NCBI RefSeq assembly: GCF_019399895.1
Contig: NC_091886.1
Location: 2,418,001-2,482,000 of the forward strand
Length of the DNA: 64,000 bases
Direction: 5' to 3'
From: Cardiocondyla obscurior
Lineage: Eukaryota > Arthropoda > Insecta > Hymenoptera > Formicidae
The position numbers were made by a program, and so were the translations under genes. Positions 1 to 12,800 of the stretch are shown piece after piece; positions within the stretch are counted from its first letter, which is position 1; every line of letters starts with the position of its first letter. A model generated the notes under the pieces. The model was not told the origin of the DNA, did not search any database, and saw only the letters and a program-made list of their open reading frames with translations.

Positions 1-61
1 TTGTTTAGGCAACTGTATGTTTAATTATTTAATTAAAAAATTATATTTTATTATGTTACAG

Positions 62-103
62 AATCATCATAGCTGCTAAACTCAGCCGCTGCGCATCAAA
101 CCG
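62..103 (+). other. Candidate plus-strand micro-exon (42 nt)
   Basis: A 42-nt segment lies between a good acceptor (tattatgttacag) and a strong donor (CCG|gtgagt), with AT-rich DNA on both sides and higher GC inside. Only one frame is open: phase 2 in and phase 2 out, reading IIIAAKLSRCASN. The product is not recognised. Its exit phase fits the starts of the candidate segments at 26701 and 60199. Chance pairing of splice-like sites cannot be excluded. If real, it belongs to a gene transcribed opposite to perlecan. Confidence 0.35.
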
Positions 104-2687
104 GTGAGTAATTATTTTTTTTTTATTGAAAGCGTTAAGATGTCTTTGTCATAGGGAATAATATAATATCTTGCGTATAAAAAAAAATTGATAAAATTAT
201 ATAAAACAACATTAACATATTATATTTAATCTCACTGCTTAAAGTGAGCTAAATGAAAAAACTAATAAACATCGCGGCAATTAAATCCGTACCCCACTTA
301 TTAAAGTAAAAAAAAAATTAAATAAAACGCGACAGGAACTAAACACGTTAAGATTACAAATGAGACTTCGCATGAAGTCTGAACGCTCTCTCTTTTGAAC
401 GGTATTGCACAAAAGGCGGAAAAATAAAAATGTTAAAGTGCCCGTTGCTTCGATCGATTGGGACCGCCTTTATTCGGGGGAAATATACCGTAAAATAAAC
501 AGTTCTTCTTGAGAAGTTTGCCGGCAGTCGAGCGGTATGCAGTTAGCGGACCTCCGTACATACACGACTGACATGTACTTACGTTAAATTTCGAGGGTAG
601 TATATTACGTGCGGAAGAATAATACCAATTAAAATTTATAGCGCCGTCTGATTGAATTTTCCCGTGGCCATTAAAACTTCCGGATTCGTGAAAATAAGCC
701 ACCCCCCGCCCGTTTGAAATATCACCCGCCGGCTTAATGACACGCGCGACGTCGCGAGAAACAAATATAATCTCGCGCGTGGATTTAGCGGGAATGATGA
801 CTCGCGCGACCCGATTTCGCTACGCGGCGGAGAAGTTCGGATGCGCGGCGCTCTCTCGTCACGAATCAAAATTGGATTAAAGCGGTGAAAATGCGAAATT
901 CCGCGGCAAAGTGCGATGGGGAGAGCCGGGTCCAACGTTCGGCCGACGGGCCGTGGGAGATTAACGTCGGATTAAAATTGCGGCCGGTTATTAGGGAGGA
1001 TTAATAAACGCGAGTAAATCTCGTTCGACAGAGGCCATCCTGGATTTGCCAGCAGGGTCCGAAGGTGCTGCGCTCTGCACCCGATTCCCTTTTTTTTCTC
1101 TCTCTCTTTTTAATCGTCCTTCTACGCTAACAACCGATTCACACCGCTAATGAGATGTACGATTAGTTACGCAAGAAGGTGAATAAGGTATCGGTGATCG
1201 ATCCGCGGTCAACTGCGCTCGGCGCGCCGCGATTATTACTATCGCTAGCCTTTTGTATAGATACTATAGATGGACGTGTAAGCGCCATGAAATCATGTAA
1301 ATATAACATGCGTCACCGGACGTGTTGCGCCTCATTACGGTTATTTCCGCTAATGGATTACTGCCGCACAAAATTGCAATTTGCACCGTGATTATCGCGA
1401 TATAAACTGCAAAATAATCTGAGCTGGATGCTCGCAATAATTTTTCATTGTGACTTAAAGAGAGTGGAATATTAAAATGATATTTTCTTTCGGCTGTATA
1501 TCCGAGACAGCTCTGCGTAATTAATTTTTAAAGTAAGTAGAACGAAATCGTGCCGTGCTGATTTGACTCTGACGTGAATATTTTTGGGGTGGGGCAAACA
1601 TTTGTCGCTATTAAGAATTCACTTTGAAACTTTAAGCATATATTTACGGTCGTGCGTCGAGACCCGTCGGTCGTAAAAATTTTTTTCGTTTCTCGATTGT
1701 TAAAAAATTAGATCTTTAATAGCGCAGCGCAGCGATGTTTCGCGATTGTAAGAACCCGGCCACGTAGCATGCCTTCGCGAAAAACGACGGAAATAGTAAG
1801 TTGGCGTAATTGGGAAAGGGGCGAGGTAGAAATCGGGGGTGAACGGAGTTGAACGAAGAGGGTAAACGGATGTCGATGCAATGCGCGGGTGCAACGGCCT
1901 TAAACGCGAGGCCGAAGAACGCCACCGTCAACCACTGCCATCCACTGCGACCCCCCATATATCCGTTTTTTTTTTTTTCTTTCTCCGTGCACGCTATTGT
2001 TATTGTCACAGCTATTATAATTATTAAGCTCATCGTAATACGTCGGAAGCAGCCCGCAACCATTAGTTCCGGCGCGGTCGCATGCAAAGGTCTGCCGTGC
2101 GGTGTTAGCCAACAATAAATAATATCAGTACGTGCAAGGGCGTCGCCGGTATCAGTTCACGATTCCGCGTGAAGATACCTTTATCGGCATCGAGGATCTT
2201 ATAGATTCGTATGTGCAAGAACGATCTTGTTGTCAAACTTACTTCTGCTTGCATAATTAACTCTTCGCGTGCAGCGCCGGTGAATTGGCGCCGTAAAAAC
2301 CTCTTATTAATCTTTAATAATCTGAATTTCCCCTTGGAACAAAAATAATGCACGATACGTTCATCGATTAAAAAATGTAACAGATCCCCCTTACAGATTT
2401 CTTGCATAAAGATTATGTTCTGCGCGATTTACGATATTCTTAAAAAGGTTTAAAAATTACGTACAAGAGCATGAATATGCAATATTCATTTGTTTAATGG
2501 GGCGCTGGTATATTTTTTAAACGGAGTGATAGTATGTTAGGGATGTTAAAAAGACGTGCGAATTCGAAATCTACGATCACAATGCAACATTACGCGATAA
2601 CCACCGTCAATTCCCAATTGCATTCGCATGCAAACAATCGTGATGAGTGCAGGCGATCATCTTTCGGGTTACGGAAGCGATACTTAC
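104..2687. other. Non-coding stretch left of LDLa 4
   Basis: The left part (104-360) is AT-rich, and 700-1100 is CpG-rich. On the minus strand this is presumably the next perlecan intron, since the exon at 2688 ends with a donor. The reading frames here (for example around 1716-2118 on both strands) are short, mutually overlapping and without recognisable domains. No repeat, RNA gene or further LDLa motif was seen. Confidence 0.6.
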
Positions 2688-2795
2688 GGCAATTCTGCTC
2701 ATCGGATCCATCGTGACAATCCTCAACGTTATTGCAATATTTATTTCTGTCGATACACTGCCCGCTTCTGCATATGAACTCGGCCGGAGAGCAAG
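2688..2795 (-). CDS. trol: Perlecan exon i: LDLa module 4
   Basis: Phase 1 at both ends, 36 codons, exactly one module. Acceptor ttttgtacgcag follows a long pyrimidine tract and the donor TGCC|gtaagt is strong. The peptide ACSPAEFICRSGQCIDRN continues KYCNNVEDCHDGSDEQNC: six cysteines, the SDE calcium box, and Asn after Cys-4. Linking it to exon h across 42 kb is supported by strand, phase, module type and order, and by finding no intervening LDLa motif, but no transcript evidence is available here. The final base needs the next exon, beyond the left edge, to complete its codon; the rest of perlecan (further LDLa, Ig, laminin IV/EGF and LamG regions in known family members) would lie there. 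Confidence 0.9.
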
Positions 2796-4799
2796 CTGCG
2801 TACAAAAGAAAAAAGAGAAAAATTAATCATTATTAACGGCACGCTTTATTGAAGTTGTCGTTTGAATTAATTATTTAATGAATTAATCATTACAAAATGC
2901 ATGTGATAAAAAATAATATTTATTAAATATATCTCGATATATTGTATTATCAACTGTATCGAATAAACGAAATGGAGAATAATAGAAGATAATATTCATA
3001 TTTCGATTTTGTATCCGGGGATATTTTTCGATACTTATTCAGTTCGTTTTAGTTGGCAAATGTCAGATAAAATTTCTTTTTTTTTTCTCCCTCTTTGGAA
3101 CAAGTAGATTTTGCTCGGGTTGATATTTCGTATATGCGAATTACGTTAGTGAGAAAACTCGGGAAAAGAGACCCTTGAGCGATCGCGAGATTTGCCGGAT
3201 AGATCCTACCTCTTACCCGACGACACACGAATAAACCAATAATGGGAGTCGGTTGTCTAATATAAATTCTAAGAAGATCGTACATAGCGGCGGATAAGAT
3301 TTCAAAGGTAGAGCAGTGGCCGTAAGGGGTGAAGGTAAGGTTGTAAGATAAGAGACTGTAGGTCGGATGACGCTTTACTACACAGTCGTCGCAGTTCTCA
3401 TTTTTCTCTTCAGCGTGCGCCGATGTTTTTAATACCGAGAATCATACGAGTTTCTTGACTTTTACATGATCGCGCAAAAAAAAAAAATAAAAAGCGTTGT
3501 AATCAATTCTGTTTCTCATCTACGATTTATTCGGCGAACTGGAAAAGTTTCCCAGAGGGCAATATTTTAGAAAAAAAAATCTTGCTTTGGCAGTTATCTT
3601 TTTTTTTTTTTTTATAAAATAATTATAAAGAATATCGAAATTTGTATGCGAATTACTTCTACATGTCATTCGAGTTAAACGGGTATCGTTTTCATTAATG
3701 GATTTCGCCTTTTGATACCTCGCGCACTTATCAGAAATGCTCTTCTCATATCGCACAAAGCTAATCGTTAATTGTCTCCGAACGATATGGTCAAACCGCA
3801 AACAGTGGGCACATTTTTTTTTTTTTTGTTAGCCGCTTGTTCGGAGTTCATTGCACGAACCTCCCTACTCGGGTTTCGAAATCAGGAGCGCGCAATCGTT
3901 CGCCCGGCTATTCTATTTCAAATAAACATTCGCCCGGCTCGCAAGTTTGACTCCAATTTCATAGGCCAAACGCGCGCTCGTTCGTTTCCACTTACTGATC
4001 ATACGGTTGACATAGCCGAGTCGCGCTGTGCCGGTGCTCGAGCCGCGAAACGGCATCTCGTTTTCACATTTGTTCCGCCGACTAATGTGGAGAGGTACTC
4101 GGGAGTGCGCGCGAATGGAAAAGTGACTTGATGAGGGCCAAATACAAAGAGGAGAAAAAAAAGAAACGCTATGCCTGGACTCTGATTAATAAACTAAAAT
4201 GACGGTACCGATGCTTCGTTAAACTGAATAAAATGTAATTTTGAACGACAAAAGGGAAATCGTTATTATGTATAAAAATTAAAAAAAAAAAGCACACTGT
4301 TTACACATATATGTATAATTTAATAATTTCAATTTTCGACAATTGAATTATCGTATAAAAATAAAATGGTACACGCGCACCAATTAATTTATGTCGTGTT
4401 TTCCTAAAATTTGTAGTAAATCTTTTTTTATTTGTAAACTGGAAATTAACACTAAGCCCCCCCCCCTCCCCTTACGCGTGCACGTGTACAAATACAATTC
4501 CAAACTGCAATCGGGTGGGTGGTATTAAAGAGCAGCCGTTCAGCTATCTAACGTGAAGAATGTTGAGATGCGAGTAATTATACGTAAATCGATCCGCGCG
4601 GATAGGATCTAAGTGCTCTCGCAAAGTGCAGGTCTTTGAAAATCACCGAAGGAAAAAAAGAGGAAAAAAAAAAAAGAAAAAAAAGAAGAGCAAATCGCGC
4701 GAAAGCATGCCATTTTGTCTCAAGTATCTCAGCGGCGAGGCCACAATATTGCATTTGCCGCTCGAATTGCGCGACTCTCGACGGAAGAAGGCAGCCGAT

Positions 4800-4831
4800 G
4801 GGGGCGGAAAGGGGGTGGGGGCGGTGGCGGG
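4800..4831 (+). promoter_or_regulatory. G-quadruplex motif
   Basis: G runs of 5, 5, 5 and 3 with loops of 6, 1 and 7 nt. It lies in a GC-rich patch within the giant perlecan intron, just after an A/G-rich tract. Function unknown. Confidence 0.6.
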
Positions 4832-5170
4832 CTCCGCTTGGGGTGGTTGATCACGTTGTGTAACAGCGCGCGGCCGGGTATGCTTTGACACAGGAAACTG
4901 TCATTCGATGGCAGTGCTCAACGCCGAATCGTGATAACGCAACGGCGCGATGCAGGCGCGACAGGAATGTCCCTTAAAGCGCTCTCCACCGAGGCGCATT
5001 ACGCGTCCTAGGACGGGCTCCGTCATTGTGCAGGTATCTCACGTTACTCAGCTGGCCACCGAGTAGCGGGAGCCTGCTACGTTGAAATTCGCACCGCGAG
5101 CGCATCGTGACTGCGCGCAATGCAAATCAAACCGCTCAGGCTTGTTCATTAAACAGACCAGTACCGTTTT

Positions 5171-5197
5171 CTGTCTCTCTCTCTCTCTCTCTGTCTC
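5171..5197. repeat. (CT)n microsatellite
   Basis: A nearly uninterrupted run of CT dinucleotides bounded by gtct units, inside the giant intron. Confidence 0.9.
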
Positions 5198-5477
5198 CCC
5201 TTCGTACGACAGACGACGAGTCGTAAGTCAATAGGATCCCAAACTTGAGGGCACTCCAAGACGCCGCTCCATGATCCGCATGATTTGTATTAAGGGATTT
5301 TTTCACAGTCACGTTTTCGCACTTGGCTTGCTCGAGTGAAGCTCCGGGATCCCGCAAAGAGCATCGTGTTTAATGAAATAATGAATTTGAATAAAAATGA
5401 TATTACTCGCGTACAGAATTTTTTTTTTTTAACGCTACTCTTCGTTTTTTGACTAACTTGTTAAATGCTTTAATTAA

Positions 5478-5510
5478 TTTTATTTTTATTTTATTTTATT
5501 TTATTTTTTT
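5478..5510. repeat. (TTTTA)n microsatellite
   Basis: About five to six copies of a TTTTA pentamer ending in a T run. The same motif recurs at 30634-30665. Confidence 0.85.
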
Positions 5511-8500
5511 CGTTATATGATCGTTACCGGATAGAATTATAACTTTCGACAGATGCACGATACTTCGATACTTCACGTGTCTATCAAAAGTCATAACTCT
5601 AGTAGCAGTCGTTTCATCGTTTCATCGGGACGAGAATAACGACAAAGCGAGAGGAAATCTGCGGATCAATTCCGTTCGTGGCAGCAATAATAAAATCACG
5701 TCTCTTTGAATACTTAATGGTCTCGATATGTCGCGCAACGTATTAACAGAGTAACATCGGAAATGTCGCGTGTCCCATAGGTATACATACATCTGATAAA
5801 TCGCGAAGCGATCGGGATTGGGAGAAAAAAAAGTAGTCCAAAAATCGTAAAAGTCTAATGCGACGCACGGGGGGGATTTTTTTTTTTATTGACAAATAAT
5901 ATCTTGCTTTAATAACCCCGTAAAGTAATGTAATATACCGGCGAGTAACGCAACGTTTGGCGCATTAATTTACATTCTGCTATTTCAAAGTGCACGCCCG
6001 CAATCTTGTCAGGCCGCCGCTTTCCGCGCGCATTCGGAGCTCGGTTAAAAGCTGCACGAGCTGTTGCACGCGATACTAATGTCGTCGTTACGATACGTCT
6101 AAAAACTGGATGGTCGTGACAAAAAGAAAAGGAAACGGTCCGCGGTGCGCCCTATGTCGCTGCTGCCGGCGAAGAAGCAAGGTCTGACAGGCAAAGTACA
6201 CGAGATCCCAAGTTCTTGCTGCTTCGTGAATTTAAGGAGGGTAAAGTAATTAAGTCGATAGAACGCTTGCCACATTTGCGAAATTGTTGCACTACGCCGT
6301 ACCGTGCATAGTATATCCTGTCTCTCAACAAAGGCATTTACGGCGCAATCATCGAAATGACGAATTAACGAATATTAGTAGGCGCGACGACTGCACGACG
6401 CGTCGATTAGAAAGGATTTAATTATTTTATTCGACGTATTCTCGTGCACTCTATCGATATACGCTAGTTTACCGAGACACTCGTGCTTTTCTAGAAAGCA
6501 ATGCAGTATACCGTTCCAAAGGCTGAACGCTTTTCGTATTCTCATAACAACTTCAGGAAGCGCACTTTGAAATAGAAGAACGTCAGTGCTTGCGACCTCG
6601 TTGCAGTCGAGGGGCACTCTAGCCATAAATTACACGAATAACTTCCCCGCGCGTCTTAGCTGCCGCAGGTCTTTGTGGAAGGTCCTTGCGCGCGATTTCG
6701 CGCGTATGGCGCGCCTTTGCACGCGTTAATCGGAAATAAACCGCGGATAGAAAAACGGTTAGCGAGAACACCGCGAGCTCAGCAAGGTTATAAAAAAAAT
6801 TTTTTTTTTTTTTAGTTACGCCAGATATTGCACAGAATATAAAAACTAAAATCCGACTTCGATTTTTGATACACACTTGTGAATACTTGATACTAAGATT
6901 GACAGTCGAAATTTATTATCTTTATTAAAATAAAAATATAATTAATTACCTGTCACTTAATTAACGTCAAAGGACTCCATACATAGATCTGTAATTGAAT
7001 TACAGATTGAGGGAGAAAAAAAAATTGGTAAAGTAAAAACAATGGGAGCGTAGAATTATATATATCTCGTTACCGCGTCAATAAATGTAACCAAAACTGG
7101 CCTGGAAAATAAACTACAATAGCACACTTAAACCAATTATCGAGTAATTGGATTTGCAAACGGTCGCACTATTTCTATGCGAGACATTTAATTTATTAAT
7201 TGATTTGCGCTGATCTGCAAAGGGGTTACAAATTTCCATCGTTATTTCTTCTTTTCTTCCTTTCTCCGATCGATTATTCGATTTTTTGCCGCGCGCTAGG
7301 AATAAAAAGATCGCGGAGACGCAGCGCGCTCGGGGTACCTCTAAGGCCGCAACTTCTGAACTTTTCCCGTCCTAAGCGCGTTAAGATTAAGAACCATAAA
7401 AGAATCAGCCCATAAAAATGTATATTGTAAACATGGGGTCTTTGGGATGGCGCTGTTAAGTTGAGGGTGGCGACTGCCTCTCCCGCGTCCTGAAAAAAGC
7501 CGCGCAAACTTTCCCATTTGCCTGTTTTACATACACGATGTTCTCCCACTCGATATTTCGCTCTCGCGAATTATCATCTTATTTCGGCGCGGGATGGTCG
7601 GGCGAAAAATTCACCTCCGAACGATTCTCATCGTGACGGTTCGCGCTCGCCGATTAGAAAAGTCGGCATGCTTCGTCCACGGCTCGCAATGTCCCATAAT
7701 CCGAAAGTTCGTGCTTGAAAGATTTAGCAGCGGCACAGATCTCTCGAACGGCGACTCTTTTCTAAAGGTCGCATCTAAATGTGTAGAAATCCCGGTGTCA
7801 CATCGCTCGCTAGGCATCGCTCTGCACCGTTGTGTGCCTTATCTCATATACGGCGACGGCAGATTGCGCCGAGATGTGTACGTTTAACCGATCGTAAAGG
7901 AGAATTTGCCCGGCGGCAATGCGCGCGCTGTGTACCGTCGCGGTAACTCACTAATCTGTTCCGCGTGCGATATCAGCCGCGATAGAGCAATGAATCCGGA
8001 AAATCGTGCGTATACACCGGCGGCAGTTATACGCGCCGCATCGGCAGCGCGCGATTATCTCGCGGGGTGGGGGGGGAGGGGAGGCGTGTAAAAATTTACT
8101 TTTTTACGACGTATAAAGCACAATTAAAGAGCCGGCGGCGGGCCGTGGTTTTCATTAAATTAGCGCCGCGCAACTCCGCAGATTGCCGAGACCGCCGTGA
8201 ACCCGTGATATTAAAGCTGTTATTATTACGTGTCATTATTATATTCCCATTCGCCAATTACATCTGACGGCGACGCGTTTGTTAATGGAATTCTAATTAG
8301 GCGGCGCAGAAAATTGAACACGCCATGGATACAGGATAGATTCGAAAAGAGTCATTTATACCGATCCACTCCCGTAATATCGTCTGGATATCGCCTTATA
8401 CGCACGCCGCCGTACCCTCGCGCGATGCTTATGTAATACTCATTCATCTCGAATAGCCATTAGGCTTAAGGATAATATGCAGCTACGCCGGTTATTTTAT

Positions 8501-9830
8501 GTAAATGCCATGCAAATCGCGGTTTCGAATTGCCGGGTAATTCTCAGCGACGGAATGCATAAAATCGCGTAAAACATATCGTGGGGAGGGGGAGGCTATC
8601 TAATACAGAAAATCAGAAGGGATTATTGCATCAATTATGCCGTTACGTATGATGTTTCCGTTAGCGTATATGATGTCGCGCCCGTGCGTCACAAGGTTCG
8701 AGAGAAATAAGGGCGGGCCGCGCTCTACTTCGCTTAAAATCGGCTCCTAAGCGATTCGTCTCGACGAACGCGACGTAATTTTCGGCGGTGACGGCGCAGC
8801 GGTATTCCCGACGGTGTTCAACGACGCGTGCACCGCGAGAAACGGGCGCGTTACGAAAGGGGAAGCGCAGGCCGGGGAAAAACTCAGCGGCGATATAAAG
8901 CTGAGGATATTAGCATGACAAGCAACGAGCATCAAATTGCCGGACCTAAAAGCCGGCCCCAGAAAAGCGAGCGCAACCGCCGCACCCTCCGCGGCCCTTT
9001 CCTTGCTAAATCGTCCGTGCGCTTCTAATGGACTGCCGGCGGCGAAAGTTTCGTCTTCTTCCCTGATACCGCCGGGGAGATACGGGCGCCTCGCGCATTT
9101 ATCTGACCGGGTACGCGGCTTTCTCGAGATATCCTAGATGTGCAGGACGCGTGATCGGGGAGGAGGGAGGGAGGAACGCGACCACGCATTTCGCGACGCG
9201 TTTATCGGCGCGCGGCTTCGTTAAATGCACTTCGCGAAACGTGCGCCGCCGCCGCCTGACTTAGATTGACTGAAAAGAGATGAGAAAAGCTTCCTCCTTA
9301 CATAGGTGTACGCTACGCGTACATATTTTGTACATACGGAGCACTTTAGAGAATCTTGCCGATGCACGAATGCAAATCTTGATGAGCGGGCCACGACGCA
9401 GGCGTGCATATGCGCATGAATCTACATTCGTTCGTAATAGTTGTGCATAGATTCGCCACGTGGAAACCACTCCGATTTGACGTAAACGATAACACATCGG
9501 CCGAATAGGAGAGTCGCGATCGTTCCATCTGCCCGCGCGTACGCGCCGGCACTCCTCGGGAGCCCGCGATACGATAATTAATGCCGACGATTAATCCTTG
9601 GGCGCGATCGTCGCTCGGCCGACGCGCGTTAACTTTTTCGCGGTGCGCCGGAAGCGGTCAACAGGAGTTCCGCATACGGCCCGGCGGGCGCAGTTTAGTT
9701 AACATTATTGTCACATAGATGGTCGCGGTAATCGTTTTATAAAAATTAACATCGATTTTATAAGCGAATTTGCATGAAAAATCCGCTCTCGGCATGCCGC
9801 GCGGGGACTGCGTATGACACGTAGCATGTG

Positions 9831-9868
9831 GAGTACGTGTGCGCGTTCGCGCACACATGCGCGTACTC
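9831..9868. repeat. Alternating purine-pyrimidine hairpin
   Basis: GTGTGCGCG and CGCGCACAC form a 9-bp perfect stem with a TT loop; outer arms GAGTAC and GTACTC extend it across a 6-nt bulge. The alternating GT/GC composition is of the kind that can adopt Z-DNA. Confidence 0.7.
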
Positions 9869-12800
9869 ACGCATATGCACGTGTAACTCTCGGTCGCATG
9901 CACCAAACCTGGTGGATGTGTCGGTGCGAACGCTGCCGCATATAAAATCTACCTGCATCATAGAGGTAGAAAGAGAGAAGGGGGATGAAAGGGGGGAGGG
10001 AAGAGAGATCGGATGCGTGTCTGTGTGAATGCGAGACGTAAAGTGTGGACGGCCGTGTGCGCCAGGGATTCGACATATTTTAGTGGGCGATTTGCAATTT
10101 AAATGTTATAATTAATGACGTCCCGTCGCAGTGCGCGGCGCACCGCGCCGCAGCGGTCATCGAAAAGTGGCGAAAAAACGCCGCGCTAAAGAGTAATCGC
10201 GGGTGCTGGGGCAAAAAAAAAAAGAAGAAAAAAAAAGAGTATCGCGGTGATCACCGTACGCAAGTAGGGATCGACCGATCCGGTTGAATCGCCGCGGAAA
10301 AGCGGGTGGGAATCCTCGCGGGGATCGCTCATAATGCGCTTTTGTTCCTTGGAAACGTTCGCGATTTCGCGAACGGCTACTCCCGACGGCGCTGCGAAAT
10401 TCCACCCGCGAAATTTACGCGATATCGAAAGGGCTCCCCGATACGTTTCGCGACGCGGGCGAATTACGTGGAAGATAACAGTCTCCCGGTGAAGGACGGG
10501 ATCGCAGTTAACGGGAAATGTGCGCAATCGTACATTTGTATCAAATGTCGGGCTGGAAATACAAAAACGCGGAGGCGTTCTCCTCGTACGAGGGAGTGTT
10601 CGCGACTATCGGAGAGCACCGATCGCCCGGGGGACGCGAACGCATCGTAGTAATGTATTTTCATTTAAATCCATAAGCGCGGGGCTGCGCCCACGTGAAT
10701 GTTGTTAACGTTATTACTTTCGCGTCACGGTTACTTGAAACCTCGCGGATTTCCGTCGTACAACTGCGACGAATCGGCATAATTAACGCGCCGGTCTCGC
10801 GGAGTCATTTAATCCATTTAATAATTCCGCTGTTTAAATGTTTACACGGCGGCGGGAAGCTGTCAGCGTTAATCATGCGTGAATCCGAAACGGTCTAATT
10901 GAAGTCTCCTGTAATCAGTACCTATTTCTAGAGTGCCCTGTACCCCGGACAAATATTTTATTCAGCGTTCCGCCGTACGCGCGTATGTTGCTTTAACAGA
11001 AACCGGTTAATGCTTTGATTTAAAATTAAAAAAAGCCGGAACGTGTCATTGAACCCGTCCCGATAAGGGATCTTTGCATCGCGAAATCAGAAGAGCCTCT
11101 CTAAAAGGCAGTTGAGCTTCTCGGCTGATTATTACCCGTGGCATGAATTTGCAAGTACAACCCTGTTAGTCGAAGTCGTATCTCGGCGTCTCGGGATTTA
11201 CGAGTCGCGGCATTAATTATCCCGGCGATATTGTTGTTAGCTTAATTGAATGTTAAAGACCTGCGGGCCACGTGCGCTTCTTTATTCGCTTTTCGTGCAG
11301 CGACTTTGACGGCGCAATCAGGGCCCCCTATTACCCACGCGAATTTCACGTAACAAGATGCATGGCGCTGCAGCTTGCGCGACGGCTATAATCGTGGCGT
11401 ATACAGCAGGTTGAAATATCGACAGCGCGCGGGCGTATACGCGCATACAAGGCAGCTAGAAAGTAACCCGGTCGACCTCCCGTTATGCTATTTTTTTTTT
11501 TTTTTTTTCGCGTCGTGCGCCCGCCGGTGATGGACTCCTGATCGAGTCGCCTGGCTTGATGGCGTAAACGACAAACGCAGCGGCAATCGCGTCCACAATC
11601 GGGACCCAGCGCGGCGCGTCGCAATCGATAAGACGATTGTAATTTATCGTACCTCGATGACGACGATCTTTTTTCCACTTGGTGGCCCCGTGAAAAGGTC
11701 GCGGCTGACTAATGGGAATACGTGACTGGGAGCTTTCGAAATATAATTCAATGCGACATTCTATTAAATACACTCTATTAATAGGTTCTTGCACCGGGGA
11801 TCGTAAAATTCCGGGAGGGAAGGCTTGCGAAAAATCGTACGTGTGCGAGTCGCAAGCGGGCGGCGCGCCACCGCTCTTTATTCGCTAATTTTTCGAGCAC
11901 AAAGACGCAATCCGTGCTACGCGCGCGAGTTAACGTAAGTCGCTATTCTCCGTGCCGTTGCCGAGATAAAAGAGACCGCGCTGGTATATCTCGTAGCGCT
12001 CATTAATTCCCCGCACGCGCTCATTGTGTCACGCGGGCGAGTTGCGCCTCTCCGTTTATGCAGAAATATTTTTACCGCTGCTCGCGAGCGATCCGTTTTT
12101 TTTTTCCCCGAGGAGAGAGAAGCTGCGTTCAGCTGGGACACGCATGAAAAAGAGAAAGTAAGATCGCAGGAGCGCGTTTCGCCGGTGTGCACCTGACGGT
12201 TACTCGATAAAGCTGATGACTGATGACCGCGTTAACGAACGACACGAGCCGATGATTTAATCCCGTAGTAAGTCACACTTAATCGCAGGCGCGAGTCTCG
12301 ACCTCAAACGGTTCCACGCGTCCGCGGAGATACATGGACGATTATCTTAGAGATCTCTTTTCGCGCGTGCAATTACGAAGATCGCGTTGTCACCCTCCTC
12401 GGAGTACTTAACGAGCGGAGAGACCGTCTCGTTGTTCAGCGACCGAGTTTGCGTCTCGTCGGAATGTTGATCGCGTTGTATCGCGTGCGGATCGCGACGC
12501 GATAAGGCGACGGTGGCCGAGCGACCGGGCGCGAGAATGCGCGAGAAAAGGGAAAGGACACCGATGTAAAATTGCGCGCTCCTTCGTCACGCGGTTTCCC
12601 CGCGCCGCTCTCACCTCCGCTTCCTCCCCTCTCTCTCCTCTTCCTCCCGATTAACGCGTGTAATTTGCATCGCCGGCGATGCAATTAAGATGCGCGACAC
12701 GTGCCCGCGCGAGTTGCCGTAGAGCGTAGTACCAATGTATTAAATTAAACGGATGCGATTGGCGGCGGATAAAAATAAAATTATTATCAAGCTCGGTAGT

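Noticed and set aside
6790..6815. A-run/T-run junction resembling a terminal inverted repeat
   Set aside because: It is a simple poly-A next to poly-T tract, of the kind found throughout this genome, with no element body or target duplication.
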